From Streptomyces althioticus (lineage in GTDB: Bacteria; Actinomycetota; Actinomycetes; Streptomycetales; Streptomycetaceae), in the NCBI GenBank assembly GCA_014649355.1, contig BMSW01000005.1, positions 434,001-498,000 on the forward strand: a DNA stretch of 64,000 nucleotides. The letters run 5' to 3'. The translations under genes were made by a program, and so were the position numbers. Positions 33,512 through 42,393 of this stretch are shown here, piece after piece. Within the stretch, counting starts at the first letter, position 1. Each line of letters begins with the position of its first letter. The notes below the pieces were generated by a model. The model was not told the DNA's origin and did no database searches. It saw only the letters and a list, made by a program, of their open reading frames with translations.

Positions 33512-34816
33512 ATGCCGCAACCGACCTCCCGCGACACCCGCCTGTTCACCGTCACCGCCGACACCCTCGTGGCCGTCGACTTCACCCGCCGGGCCCCGCG
33601 CGAGCCGGGCCCCTACCGCCGCCTGTTCGAGGTGCCCGGCTCCCGTGCCTTCACGGCGGGGAACCTGCTCGCCCGGCTGCCGATGGGCATGTTCGCACTG
33701 AGCGCGATCGTGATGATCGCGGGAAACCGCGGCTCCTACGCCCTGGCCGGAGCCGTCACCGCGACCGGGCTCGCCGCCACGGCGGTGGTCGCCCCGTGGA
33801 CCGCGCGCCTGGTGGACCGCCACGGGCAGGCGCGCGTCGCGCTACCGGCCACGCTGATCGCGGTGCTCGGCTCGCTGGCGCTGGTGCTCTGCGTGCGGCT
33901 CGACGCCCCGGCCTGGACGCTGTTCGCCGCCTACGCGGCCACCGCCACCACCCCGAACACCGGGGGCATGTCCCGGGCGCGCTGGGCGCATCTGCTGAAG
34001 GGCCGGCCCGACGCGCTGCACACCGCGAACTCCTTCGAACAGGCCGCCGACGAACTGTGCTTCATGCTCGGCCCGGTGCTCGCGGCCGTGCTGTGCGGGA
34101 CGTTCTTCCCGGAGGCGGGGACGCTGACGGGCGCGGTACTGCTGCTGACGGGCGTCGCGCTGTTCACCGCACAGCGCTCCACGGAACCCCCGGCCGTCCG
34201 CCGCGCTGCCGGGCGGGCCCCTCTGCGCGCGCCGGGCATACGGCCGCTGCTGCTGGTCTGCCTGGCGACGGGCGGGGTGTTCGGCTCGATGGAGGTCGTG
34301 ACGATCGCGTTCGCGGACGGACAGGGGCACCGCACGGCGGCCGGTGCGGTGCTGGCGTTCCAGGCGGCGGGTTCCTGCGTGGCGGGCCTGCTCTACGGCG
34401 CGGTGCGCCTGTCCGGGCCGGCGTGGGCCCGCCTGCTGTGGTGCCTGGCCGCGATGGCCGCGCTCATGACGCTGCCGCTGCTGGCCGCCGCCCTCACCGG
34501 CTCGCTCCTGGTGCTGGCGGGGGCGCTGCTGGTGGCGGGCATGGCGACCGCCCCGACGATGGTCACCACGATGACCCTGGTGCAGCGGCACACCCCCGAG
34601 GGGCGGCTGAACGAGGGCATGACGCTGGCGGTCACCGGGCTGCTGGGCGGGATCGCCTGCGGCAGCGCGGCCGGCGGCTGGGTCGTGGAGCACGTGTCGG
34701 CCACCGCCGGGTACGGGGTGCCGGTGGCGGCGGCGCTGACCGCCTTCACGGTCGCCGGGACGCTGCTCTCGTTCGGCGCGTCGAACCGGTCGAGGGATCA
34801 CCGCACGCACCATTGA
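33512..34816 (+). CDS. MFS transporter, divergent from LysR regulator
   Basis: This 434-residue membrane protein of the major facilitator superfamily has an unusual cytosolic lead of about 45 residues before the first segment (NLLARLPMGMFALSAIVMIAG). About twelve segments follow, with the loop ARLVDRHGQARVAL in the place of motif A. The ATG at 33512 (MPQPTSRDTRLF) is the only start that avoids a long upstream extension. The substrate is unknown; similarity in style to YfkF/AraJ-type exporters is only suggestive. It is probably controlled by the divergent LysR protein. Confidence 0.85.
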   Translation: MPQPTSRDTRLFTVTADTLVAVDFTRRAPREPGPYRRLFEVPGSRAFTAGNLLARLPMGMFALSAIVMIAGNRGSYALAGAVTATGLAATAVVAPWTARLVDRHGQARVALPATLIAVLGSLALVLCVRLDAPAWTLFAAYAATATTPNTGGMSRARWAHLLKGRPDALHTANSFEQAADELCFMLGPVLAAVLCGTFFPEAGTLTGAVLLLTGVALFTAQRSTEPPAVRRAAGRAPLRAPGIRPLLLVCLATGGVFGSMEVVTIAFADGQGHRTAAGAVLAFQAAGSCVAGLLYGAVRLSGPAWARLLWCLAAMAALMTLPLLAAALTGSLLVLAGALLVAGMATAPTMVTTMTLVQRHTPEGRLNEGMTLAVTGLLGGIACGSAAGGWVVEHVSATAGYGVPVAAALTAFTVAGTLLSFGASNRSRDHRTHH

Positions 34817-34846
34817 CGGGCACAGGTCCCGCACATACCTTCACCC

Positions 34847-34862
34847 GTCGAAGCGCTTCGAC
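34847..34862. promoter_or_regulatory. LacI-type palindromic operator
   Basis: GTCGAAGCGCTTCGAC is a perfect 16-bp palindrome with the central CG typical of LacI-family sites, 53 bp before the LacI-family gene. Autoregulation is the simplest reading. Confidence 0.7.
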
Positions 34863-34914
34863 AAGGGTGTCGGCCGCTTCCTCCCCCCACGGACCGTGCC
34901 CACGAGGACTCCCG

Positions 34915-35922
34915 ATGGCGAAGATCACGGATGTGGCCCGGCGCGCCGGCGTCTCCCCCAGTACGGTCTCGTACGCGCTGAGCGGCAAGCGGCCGATCTC
35001 CGACGCGACCCGGCGCCGGGTGCAGGCCGCGGTGCGCGAGCTGGGCTACCGCACGGACGGCGGCGGGCGGTCCCGCTCCGGCGCCCGGGCGAAGGTGCTC
35101 GCGCTGGCGGTGCCGATGCGGCCCGGCATCCATGTGCCGGTGGTGACCCAGTTCGCGGTGTCGGTGGTCACCGCCGCCCGCGCCCGCGACCACGACGTGC
35201 TGCTGCTCACCCAGGGCGAGGGCGACGAGGGCATCGGGCGGGTCACGGACACGGGACTGGCGGACGGCGTGATCGTGACGGACGTGCAGCTGCAGGACCC
35301 CCGGCTGCCGCTGCTGCGCTCCTGTTCCTTACCGTCCGTGCTGATCGGGGTGCCCGCCGAGGCCGACGGCCTGACCTGTGTCGACCTGGACTTCCGGGCG
35401 GCCGGGGAGCTGTGCGTGGACCATCTGGCGGGGCTCGGGCACCGCGCCGTGGCGCTCGTCGGCTCGCCGCCGGAGGTGTACGTGCGGCGCACGGCGTTCG
35501 CCCGGCGGCTGGTCGAGGGCTTCACCGCGGCCGCCGACCGGCACGGGCTCGCCTCGGCGGTGCTGCCGTGCGGCACCGGCCGGGACGCGGCCCGCACGGT
35601 GGTGGAGCGGCTGCTGCGCGACCTGCCCGCGCTGACCGCGGTGGTGGTGCACAACGAGCCGCTCGTCGACCCGCTGATCGAGGCGTTCGATGAGCTGGGG
35701 ATGCGGGTCCCCGGCGATCTGTCGCTGACCGCCGTCTGCCCGGCCCCGGTCGCCGCGTCGGCCCGCGTCCCGGTCACCTCGGTCGCCGTGCCGGCCGCCG
35801 AGCTGGGCGCCCGCGCGGTGCACCTGCTGGTACGGAAGCTGTCCGGGGCTCCCGTACCGGGCACCACCCTGCTGCCGCCCCGGCTGACGGAACGGTCGAG
35901 CACGGCGCCGCGCGGGCGCTGA
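34915..35922 (+). CDS. LacI-family transcriptional regulator with a TTA codon
   Basis: This 335-residue regulator opens with the LacI helix-turn-helix KITDVARRAGVSPSTVSYALSGKRPISDATRRRV and continues with a periplasmic-binding-like sensor domain (about 65-330; LADGVIVTDVQ, HRAVALVGSP). Codon 139 (35329-35331) is TTA, a leucine codon read only by the bldA tRNA in Streptomyces, so full-length protein may depend on developmental stage. A perfect palindromic operator lies upstream. The gene ends 5 bp from the convergent esterase gene, leaving no terminator. Its regulon beyond itself is not evident. Confidence 0.9.
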   Translation: MAKITDVARRAGVSPSTVSYALSGKRPISDATRRRVQAAVRELGYRTDGGGRSRSGARAKVLALAVPMRPGIHVPVVTQFAVSVVTAARARDHDVLLLTQGEGDEGIGRVTDTGLADGVIVTDVQLQDPRLPLLRSCSLPSVLIGVPAEADGLTCVDLDFRAAGELCVDHLAGLGHRAVALVGSPPEVYVRRTAFARRLVEGFTAAADRHGLASAVLPCGTGRDAARTVVERLLRDLPALTAVVVHNEPLVDPLIEAFDELGMRVPGDLSLTAVCPAPVAASARVPVTSVAVPAAELGARAVHLLVRKLSGAPVPGTTLLPPRLTERSSTAPRGR

Positions 35923-35927
35923 CACAC

Positions 35928-36908
35928 TCAGCCGAGCTGCCAGGCCTTGCCCAGCCGGTACGCGGCGCACAGGTTCACGTCCAGGAAGTACGCCCCGGCC
36001 GCCCCGCACTGCGCGTCCCCGCTCCCGGGGTCGACGGGCTGGCCGTGCCCCATCCCGGTGAGGCTGTACGTCTCCACGACCGCGTTCCCGGCGGGGCCGT
36101 GGTAGACGCGGTGCGGGTGTCCGGCGACGGTGTCGCTGACGTCGGCGGTGCGGTCGGCGCCGTGCACGTTCGTCCACTGGTCCACCAGGGCGGTCATGTT
36201 GGCCGGCCGCACCGTGTAGTCGGCCGTGCCCTGGAACACGGTCAGCGCGGGCCAGGGCCCGGTGTACCCGGGCCGCGCGGCCCGCACCCGGTCGCCCCAC
36301 TGGGCGGGCGTCTGGGTGGCCCCGACGAACATGCACACGTACGCCGTCCCGGCGGCCTGCGCGCAGCCGTAGGGCAGTCCGGCGACGATGCCGCCCGCGG
36401 CGAACTTCTCCGGGTAGGCGGCCATCATCACGGCGGTCATCCCGCCGCCCGCGGACAGCCCCGTGACGTACACGCGGGACGGGTCGCCGGAGACGTCGGC
36501 GAGCTGCCGGTCGACCATCTGCGCGACCGAGGCGGCCTCGCCCTGGCCGCGTTTCGTGTCGGCGGACTCGAACCAGTTGAAGCACTGGCTGAGGTTGTTG
36601 CCGCTCTGCTGCTGCGGCAGGACGACGGAGAAGCCCCAGCGGTCGGCGAGCGTGGTCCAGCCGGTGCCGGAGGCGTACCCGGCGGCGTTCTGGGTGCAGC
36701 CGTGCAGGGCGACGACCACGGGACGGCCCGCGGGCAGCCCGTCGGGGACGTAGCGGTACATCTTCAGGGCGCCGGGGTTGCTGCCGAAGCCGGTGACCTC
36801 CTGGAGGGAGGCGGCGGAGGCGGGCGCGGGGGCGAGCAGGACGGAGAGGAGGGCGGCCAGGAGGGCCGTCAGCACGGTGGGGCGCAGTGCGGCTCTGGTC
36901 TGTGTCAT
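35928..36908 (-). CDS. Secreted PHB-depolymerase/CE1-type esterase
   Basis: This 326-residue alpha/beta hydrolase is secreted. A signal peptide ends at APAPASA (about residue 32). The oxyanion-hole motif VVALHGCTQN (about 70), nucleophile elbow GLSAGGGM, the Asp region FQGTADYTV and the His in GMGHGQPVD complete a Ser-Asp-His triad. The family includes short-chain PHA depolymerases and acetylxylan or feruloyl esterases, so it attacks ester bonds in an extracellular polymer; the exact substrate cannot be told. A putative disulfide-rich C-terminus ends in AYFLDVNLCAAYRLGKAWQLG. The ATG at 36908 is the start that exposes the signal peptide. Confidence 0.88.
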   Translation of the reverse strand: MTQTRAALRPTVLTALLAALLSVLLAPAPASAASLQEVTGFGSNPGALKMYRYVPDGLPAGRPVVVALHGCTQNAAGYASGTGWTTLADRWGFSVVLPQQQSGNNLSQCFNWFESADTKRGQGEAASVAQMVDRQLADVSGDPSRVYVTGLSAGGGMTAVMMAAYPEKFAAGGIVAGLPYGCAQAAGTAYVCMFVGATQTPAQWGDRVRAARPGYTGPWPALTVFQGTADYTVRPANMTALVDQWTNVHGADRTADVSDTVAGHPHRVYHGPAGNAVVETYSLTGMGHGQPVDPGSGDAQCGAAGAYFLDVNLCAAYRLGKAWQLG

Positions 36909-37020
36909 GGAGAGCGAAGGTAGAAGCGTGAACCACCCACCGATATGGGTGCGGCCCCCACATCGCGGGGGTGCGCCCATGTGGCCGCGCATGACAGCCG
37001 CGTATGGCAGCCGCGCATGA

Positions 37021-37054
37021 CAGAGGCCCCGCCGCTCGCGCGACGGGGCCTCTG
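37021..37054 (-). terminator. Terminator after tmRNA
   Basis: An 11-bp perfect stem (CAGAGGCCCCG with CGGGGCCTCTG) and a 12-nt loop lie 16 bp past the 3' end of ssrA. Confidence 0.7.
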
Positions 37055-37069
37055 CCCACATGGGGTAAG

Positions 37070-37471
37070 TGGAGATGGCGGGAATCGAACCCGCGTCCAA
37101 CGGTGCGGAACCAGGGCTTCTCCGTGTGCAGTCGGCTGTGCTTTTCTCGGCCCCGGAGATCACGCCGACAAGTCTCCGACGGGCCCAGTCACTGTGTGAT
37201 TTCCCTTTTCACCCCGTGACCGGGATCAAGGTTTAGTTCCCTGAATGATGCCAGGAACCGGGTCGGGAACATCCCCGGGCTGACACTCCCTTTAAGTAGG
37301 GGAGCCGCTGCTCGCTACCTGAAGATCAGGCAGCGAGGGCGAGCTCGCCCTGGGAGAGGGATCGCTTGGAATTGGCGATTATTTTTTTCGGCCTGTGGTT
37401 TACGAGATCATGGCCGCTTCCTCGACACGCTTCCCCTGCTTCGACAGCCGCTGTCGAAACCGATCATCCCC
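37070..37471 (-). ncRNA. ssrA: tmRNA (ssrA)
   Basis: This 402-nt transfer-messenger RNA rescues stalled ribosomes. The 5' end GGGGATG pairs with CATCTCC at the 3' end; the T-arm GCGGGTTCGATTCCCGC is intact. The tag frame at 37329-37376 encodes ANSKRSLSQGELALAA followed by TGA, ending in the ALAA degron. Several pseudoknot-like GC hairpins follow the tag. After discriminator A the genome reads CTT, so CCA is not encoded and must be added. smpB lies 120 bp away on the same strand. Confidence 0.95.
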
Positions 37472-37532
37472 ATGTTGTGTTGTCAAACCCTCCCGGAGGA
37501 GGTGACCCGCACCCTCTGTGAGGTGCGAAGCC

Positions 37533-37538
37533 ATCGTA
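37533..37538 (-). promoter_or_regulatory. Candidate -10 element of ssrA
   Basis: TACGAT on the minus strand lies about 60 bp before the mature tmRNA 5' end. The -35 is poor (CTGGCA at 19 bp), so the call is tentative. Confidence 0.3.
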
Positions 37539-37590
37539 CGTGACCAACGCGGGTCGATGCCAGCCTATTCCCGCGAGGTCCCGGGAGGCC

Positions 37591-38070
37591 TCAGGCCCGC
37601 TGCTTCCTGCGCACCGCGGAGATCGCCCGCTCGGTCTCCCGCCGGTCCTGCTTCTCGCGCAGCGTCTGCCGCTTGTCGTACTCCTTCTTGCCCTTGGCCA
37701 GCGCGATCTCGACCTTCGCCCGGCCGTCCTTGAAGTACAGGGCGAGCGGCACGATGGTGTGGCCGGTCTCCTGGGACTTGGCCTCCAGCTTGTCGATCTC
37801 CTCGCGGTGCAGCAGCAGCTTCCGCTTGCGCCGGGCGCTGTGGTTGGTCCAGGTGCCCTGGCTGTACTCGGGGACGTGCACGTTGTGCAGCCACGCCTCG
37901 TTGCCGTCGAGCTGGACGAAGCCGTCCGCCAGCGACGCCCGGCCCTGGCGCAGCGACTTCACCTCGGTGCCCGTGAGCACCAGACCCGCCTCGTAGGTGT
38001 CGATGATGAGGTAGTCGTGGCGCGCCTTCTTGTTCTGCGCGATCAGCTTGCGCCCTTTTTCCTTAGCCAT
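37591..38070 (-). CDS. smpB: SsrA-binding protein SmpB
   Basis: SmpB (159 residues) binds the tRNA-like part of tmRNA and delivers it to stalled ribosomes. It has the family start [34 protein letters not shown], the RNA-binding core [16 protein letters not shown] and the basic C-terminal tail [32 protein letters not shown]. The ATG at 38070 gives MAKEKGRK. It is adjacent to ssrA. Confidence 0.97.
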   Translation of the reverse strand: MAKEKGRKLIAQNKKARHDYLIIDTYEAGLVLTGTEVKSLRQGRASLADGFVQLDGNEAWLHNVHVPEYSQGTWTNHSARRKRKLLLHREEIDKLEAKSQETGHTIVPLALYFKDGRAKVEIALAKGKKEYDKRQTLREKQDRRETERAISAVRRKQRA

Positions 38071-38131
38071 AGTGCCGCCCATTTTGGCACTACACAGGGG
38101 CTGTGCGGTAAGCCGTTTACGGGGGGGGCGG

Positions 38132-39292
38132 CTAGCGGCCGAGTCCGCCGACGACCGTCTCCGCGCGCTCCAGCGCCTGCCCGCCGGCCTCCAGGTCGGG
38201 GGTGATGCCGTGGCCGTCGACGCCCCGGCCGGAGGGGGTGCGGTAGTGGCCGACGGTCAGTTCGGCGACGGAGCCGTCGGGCAGCTCGGTCGGCATCTGC
38301 ACCGAGCCCTTGCCGAAGGTGCGGGAGCCCACGACGACCGCCCGTCCGCGGTCCTGGAGGGCGCCGGTGAGGAGTTCGGCCGCGCTCATCGTCCCCGCGT
38401 CGACCAGCGCGACCAGGGGTCTCTTCGTGTCGCCGCCGGGCTCGGCGTGCAGGGCGCGCTGCTCTCCGGCGACGTCGTAGGTGGCGACCAGGCCGCCGTC
38501 GAGGAAGGCGGAGGCCGCGGTGACCGCCTCGGCGACCAGGCCGCCGGGGTTCCCCCGCAGGTCGAGGACGATGCCGGACTCCTTCGGCGCCTGGCGCACG
38601 GCGGCGCCCACCCGCTCGCCGGAGCCCTTGGTGAAGGCGGACACCTGGACGACCGTGACTCCGGAGGCCAGGGAGCGGACGGTGACCGGCTCGCGGGAGA
38701 GCCGGGCGCGCCGGACGGTCTCGCTCCACGAGCGCGAGCCGCGCTCGAGGCCCAGCCGCACGGTGCTTCCGGCGGCCTTGCCCGCCCTGTCGCCGCGCAG
38801 TAACGAGACGACCTCGGTGACGGGCCGCCCGTCGACCTTCTTCCCGTCGACGCTGCGCAGCCGGTCGCCCGGGCGGATGCCCGCCTCGTCGGCGGGCGTG
38901 CCGTCGCCGACCCTGCTCACCTCGATGCGCCCGTCCCGCTCGCGGGCCCACAGGCCGACGCCGGTGTAGGCGCCGTCGAGGGTGGCCTCGAACTCCTCGT
39001 ACTCGCCGCGCGAGTAGACGGCCCCCCAGCGGTCGCCGCTGCGGCTGACCGCGCGCTCCGCGGCCTCCAGCGGGGACGCGCCGTGGGCGGCGGCCTCCTC
39101 GGCAGCCCGGGCGACCTCGGCGTGGTGGCCGACGGGAGCGGCCTGCGCGGCCCCGTCCGCGGCGTCCCCGCGGTCGGTGCCGGGAAGGCTGCCCGTGGCC
39201 GCCCCGGCGACGAGCACGCTCGCGAACACCAAGGTCAGGGCGGCGCCGCGGCGGACGCTGCGGGGCCGACAGAACGGGTCACGACCTGACAT
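38132..39292 (-). CDS. CtpA-type carboxy-terminal processing protease (S41) with a TTA codon
   Basis: This 386-residue serine protease is exported or membrane anchored by an N-terminal hydrophobic segment (about 15-35). A PDZ domain (about 110-190; [33 protein letters not shown]) precedes the S41 core with [14 protein letters not shown], the nucleophile region GTMSAAE and the catalytic Lys in TFGKGSVQ. Such enzymes trim C-termini of envelope proteins. Codon 164 (38801-38803 on the plus strand) is TTA, so translation may require bldA tRNA. The gene lies downstream of ftsEX but is separated by a terminator; the ribosome site before the ATG is weak. Confidence 0.92.
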   Translation of the reverse strand: MSGRDPFCRPRSVRRGAALTLVFASVLVAGAATGSLPGTDRGDAADGAAQAAPVGHHAEVARAAEEAAAHGASPLEAAERAVSRSGDRWGAVYSRGEYEEFEATLDGAYTGVGLWARERDGRIEVSRVGDGTPADEAGIRPGDRLRSVDGKKVDGRPVTEVVSLLRGDRAGKAAGSTVRLGLERGSRSWSETVRRARLSREPVTVRSLASGVTVVQVSAFTKGSGERVGAAVRQAPKESGIVLDLRGNPGGLVAEAVTAASAFLDGGLVATYDVAGEQRALHAEPGGDTKRPLVALVDAGTMSAAELLTGALQDRGRAVVVGSRTFGKGSVQMPTELPDGSVAELTVGHYRTPSGRGVDGHGITPDLEAGGQALERAETVVGGLGR

Positions 39293-39316
39293 GCCGGTGA
39301 GTCTAGGACAACGCGA

Positions 39317-39348
39317 AGGGGCGCACGGCCCGTTGGCCGCGCGCCCCT
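39317..39348 (-). terminator. Terminator after ftsX
   Basis: AGGGGCGC and GCGCCCCT form an 8-bp stem with an inner GGCC/GGCC pairing, 12 bp beyond the ftsX stop. Confidence 0.65.
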
Positions 39349-39359
39349 GTTGGCAAGAG

Positions 39360-40277
39360 TCACACCTTCAGATACTTGCGCAGCGCGAAGAACGCGGCCA
39401 ACGCCGGCATCAGCAGACTTGTCGCGAGGATGAGCGGAAGCTTCGTCAGGACGGCGTCCCAGCCGATGAAGTTGATCAGGCTCAGCTTCTCCGACAGGGC
39501 GAGTCCGTGGTCGATGATGAAGTACCGCGCCAGGATCAGGAAGCCGCACGCGAGGCCGCCGCCGATGAGTCCGGCGACCGCGGCCTCCATGATGAACGGC
39601 GCCTGGATGTAGAAGCCGGAGGCGCCCACCAGACGCATGATCCCGGTCTCGCGCCGTCGGCTGAACGCGGACACCCGGACGGTGTTCACGATCAGCATGA
39701 GGGCGACGACCAGCATCAGTGCCATCATGGCGAGGGCAGCGATGTTCATGCCCTCCAGCAGGCCGAAGAGGTTGTCCAGCAGGCCCTTCTGGTCCTGCAC
39801 GGACTGCACCCCGTCGCGCCCGTCGAAGGCGGTCGCGATGACCTGGTACTTCTCCGGGTCCTTCAGCTTGATGCGGTACGACTCCTGCATCTGGTCCGGG
39901 GTCAGGGAGCTGGCCAGCGGCGAGTCGCCGAACTGCTCCTTGTAGTGCTTGTACGCCTCGTCCTGCGACTCGTAGGACACCGTGTCGACGACCGACATCT
40001 TCTCCAGGTCGGCCTTGATCTGGCTCTTCTGGTCGTCGGTCACCGCGCCCTTGGCGCAGTTGGGGTCGGACTCGGCGTCACTCTTGTTGCACAGGAAGAT
40101 GGAGACGTTGACCTTGTCGTACCAGTAGCCCTTCATCGTGCTCACCTGGTCGCTCATCAGGAGCGACCCGCCGAACAGGGCGAGCGACAGGGCGACGGAG
40201 ACGACGACCGCGAAGGTCATCGTCAGGTTGCGGCGGAGACCGACGCCGATCTCCGACAGGACGAACTGGGCGCGCAT
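39360..40277 (-). CDS. ftsX: Cell division ABC transporter permease FtsX
   Basis: FtsX (305 residues) has an N-terminal membrane segment (LTMTFAVVVSVALSLALFGGS), a large extracellular domain (about residues 45-170) and three C-terminal segments. With FtsE it activates peptidoglycan hydrolases at division or growth sites. The extracellular domain contains two cysteines (FLCNKSDAESDPNCAKG), a likely disulfide. The cytoplasmic loop RRRETGIMRLVGASGFYIQAPF is the FtsE coupling region. It starts 29 bp after ftsE. Confidence 0.95.
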   Translation of the reverse strand: MRAQFVLSEIGVGLRRNLTMTFAVVVSVALSLALFGGSLLMSDQVSTMKGYWYDKVNVSIFLCNKSDAESDPNCAKGAVTDDQKSQIKADLEKMSVVDTVSYESQDEAYKHYKEQFGDSPLASSLTPDQMQESYRIKLKDPEKYQVIATAFDGRDGVQSVQDQKGLLDNLFGLLEGMNIAALAMMALMLVVALMLIVNTVRVSAFSRRRETGIMRLVGASGFYIQAPFIMEAAVAGLIGGGLACGFLILARYFIIDHGLALSEKLSLINFIGWDAVLTKLPLILATSLLMPALAAFFALRKYLKV

Positions 40278-40306
40278 GGCGTCTGATCAAGCCTTTCCGT
40301 GGAGCG

Positions 40307-40996
40307 TCAGTGCTGGTAGCCGTAGACGCCGCGTGCCTGGTCGCGCACGAGGCGGCCCTTCTCCAGCTCGATGACGCGCTTGCGCATCTGGTCCACGATG
40401 TTCTGGTCGTGCGTCGCCATCACCACGGTGGTGCCCGTCCGGTTGATCCGGTCGAGCAGCTTCATGATGCCGACGGAGGTCTGCGGGTCGAGGTTGCCGG
40501 TGGGCTCGTCGCAGATGAGCAGCTTGGGCCGGTTGACGAAGGCCCGCGCGATGGCGACGCGCTGCTGCTCACCGCCGGAGAGCTCGCCCGGCATCCGGTC
40601 CTCCTTGCCGCCGAGCCCGACCAGGTCGAGCACCTGCGGCACGGACTTGCGGATCTCACCGCGCGACTTGCCGATGACCTCCTGCGCGAAGGCGACGTTC
40701 TCGGCGACCGTCTTGTTCGGCAGCAGGCGGAAGTCCTGGAACACGGTCCCCAGCTGCCGCCGGATCTGCGGCACCTTCCAGTTGGAGACGCGGGCGAGAT
40801 CCTTGCCGAGGACGTGCACCTGCCCGTGGCTGGCCCGCTCCTCGCGCAGGACGAGCCGCAGGAAGGTGGACTTACCGGAGCCGGAGGACCCGACGAGGAA
40901 CACGAACTCGCCCTTCTCGACCTCCAGGGAGACGTCCCGGAGGGCTGGGCGGGTCTGCTTGGGGTAGACCTTGGACACGTTGTCGAATCGGATCAC
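40307..40996 (-). CDS. ftsE: Cell division ATP-binding protein FtsE
   Basis: This 229-residue ABC ATPase has Walker [11 protein letters not shown]-loop VFQDFRLL, signature LSGGEQQR, Walker [13 protein letters not shown] and the H-loop ATHD. It powers or gates FtsX. The GTG start gives [12 protein letters not shown]. It is first in the ftsEX operon. Confidence 0.97.
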   Translation of the reverse strand: MIRFDNVSKVYPKQTRPALRDVSLEVEKGEFVFLVGSSGSGKSTFLRLVLREERASHGQVHVLGKDLARVSNWKVPQIRRQLGTVFQDFRLLPNKTVAENVAFAQEVIGKSRGEIRKSVPQVLDLVGLGGKEDRMPGELSGGEQQRVAIARAFVNRPKLLICDEPTGNLDPQTSVGIMKLLDRINRTGTTVVMATHDQNIVDQMRKRVIELEKGRLVRDQARGVYGYQH

Positions 40997-41330
40997 GGAT
41001 GCACCACGGGTAGCCGGGGGTAGATGAGCGTGACCTTACGCGACCCGGGGAGCCGAGCGCAGTCACCGGAGGGGGTTGTGGAAGAGATGCGCCCTTTTGT
41101 TCCGGTGCCGGACGAGGGCAGCATCCCCAGGGGGGCGGGGCTGTGACAGGTGCGGCTCCGCCGCGTGGGCGCGAGCGACCGCAACGGCGCCGCAGCCGCG
41201 CATCCTCCTGAACCACCCTCTCCGTGAGCGACCCGGCGCAGCTTCCGCGGGAACCTGGCAGAGTGGAAGGGGAACGTTCACGCGGTGGTGGGCGTTGAAC
41301 CCCAGGAATCGGCGCGAGGAGGGCGAGCGC
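40997..41330. other. Intergenic region between ftsE and the zinc-ribbon gene
   Basis: This 334-bp divergent gap holds the ftsE promoter region (a -10-like TAAGGT near 41038 on the minus strand without a convincing -35) and, in its middle, a copy of dispersed repeat family B. A strong GGAGGG precedes the plus-strand small gene. Nothing else is recognisable. Confidence 0.4.
41126..41179 (+). repeat. Dispersed GC-rich repeat (family B), intergenic copy
   Basis: It contains ggggctgtgacaggtgcgg followed by ctccgccgcgtgggcgcgag, the same block order as the copy inside the permease gene at 11809-11872. Confidence 0.6.
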
Positions 41331-41522
41331 ATGACGTACGACCGGCTGGTGTGCGCGAACTGCGCCGCGCCCGTGAGCGAGGGCCGGTGCCCCGTGTGCC
41401 GTGCGAACCGCGAGCGGATGCAGCAGGAGAACTTCTTCGCGGGGCTGACCCCGATGACCCTGATCGTCCTGCTGGCGGTTCTGGTGGCGGCGGTGGCGCT
41501 GCTCGCCCACCAGACCGTCTGA
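41331..41522 (+). CDS. Small zinc-ribbon membrane protein
   Basis: This 63-residue protein has two CxxC pairs (CANC at residues 8-11 and CPVC at 20-23) forming a zinc ribbon, a short basic stretch (RANRERMQQ) and a single C-terminal membrane segment (about 40-60, MTLIVLLAVLVAAVALLAH). It would expose the ribbon in the cytoplasm. The ATG follows GAGGAGGGC at good spacing, supporting real translation. Function is unknown; its position next to ftsEX is only suggestive. Confidence 0.8.
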   Translation: MTYDRLVCANCAAPVSEGRCPVCRANRERMQQENFFAGLTPMTLIVLLAVLVAAVALLAHQTV

Positions 41523-41637
41523 CCAGGACGGCCAGAAGCCCCACACGTCCCACAGACACGGCGAGGGCCCGGAGCGCGGCGGCGCTCCGGGCCCTTGCGT
41601 CATCACGTGCGTACGGTGCGTACGCGCGCGGCCACCG

Positions 41638-42240
41638 TCAGGCGGCGGCGCCGCCGCGGCCGGACATCAGGCGCGGGAGCACCCGGAAGCCGATACCGCC
41701 GGCGATCATCGTGGCGGCGCCGATCACCAGGAAGGTGGTCTCGGCGGCACCGGTCTCGGCCAGCTCCTTGCCGTTGCCCTGCGCCGAGGCCGCCGGGGCC
41801 TCCTCGCCGGTGTCGGTCAGGGAGGAGGAGCCCTCCTCCTGCGGGGAGGCGCCGCCGTCCGGGTCGAGGCCGCCGCCGGGGGCGGACTCGGAGGGCGCCT
41901 CGGTGGGCTCCTCGGTCGGGTCCTCCGTGGGGTCCTCGGTGGGCTCTTCCGTGGGCTCCTCGGTCGGCTCCTCCGTCGGCGGCTCCTCGGTGGGCTCCTC
42001 CGTGGGCGGGGCGGTGGGGAGCTCGGTGGGCGGGTCGGTGGGCTCCTCGGTCTCGCCCTCGCCCGGGTCCTCGTCGTCGGCGCTCATACTGAGGCCCAGG
42101 CCGAGGCCCGCGTCGTTCGCCTCGGCGTTCACGCCGATCTCGAGGGCGGAGGCGGCGCCGGCCGCCGTGAGCGAGGCGCCGGCCGCTATCACGGCACCGG
42201 CCGCGATACGAGCGACACGGATCCGCGTCTTCTTGGTCAT
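41638..42240 (-). CDS. LAETG-type sortase substrate with (P-T-E-E) repeats
   Basis: This 200-residue secreted protein has a signal peptide (about 1-32, ending near AASA), a rod-like run of about twelve PTEE/PTED/PPTE units (about 60-115), and a C-terminal cell-wall sorting signal: LAETG, then a hydrophobic helix FLVIGAATMIAGGIGF and a basic tail RLMSGRGG. LAxTG is the motif cleaved by actinobacterial class E sortases, so the protein is probably attached to peptidoglycan and extends the acidic repeat outward. No sortase gene is in the window. It is adjacent to prfB by orientation only. Confidence 0.85.
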   Translation of the reverse strand: MTKKTRIRVARIAAGAVIAAGASLTAAGAASALEIGVNAEANDAGLGLGLSMSADDEDPGEGETEEPTDPPTELPTAPPTEEPTEEPPTEEPTEEPTEEPTEDPTEDPTEEPTEAPSESAPGGGLDPDGGASPQEEGSSSLTDTGEEAPAASAQGNGKELAETGAAETTFLVIGAATMIAGGIGFRVLPRLMSGRGGAAA

Positions 42241-42364
42241 GTGGTTGCTACCCCCAGTAGCTCATCGTCAGTGAGGCGGCGCCCGGGGCCGTGATCAACG
42301 GAGGTAACTGTGGTGAAACGCCCCCCGGTTCACATGCGCCCCAGAAATGCGCATGCCACGCGCC

Positions 42365-42393
42365 ACCCTTCCCACTTTCCAAAAGAACGTCAA
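42365..42393 (-). promoter_or_regulatory. Candidate promoter of the LAETG protein gene
   Basis: TTGACG (42393-42388) and AAGGGT (42370-42365) on the minus strand are 17 bp apart, about 125 bp before the start codon. Confidence 0.4.

Noticed and set aside
37481..37486. TTGACA on the minus strand just before ssrA as a -35 box
   Set aside because: It lies only 9 bp before the mature tmRNA 5' end, so its -10 would fall inside the mature RNA.
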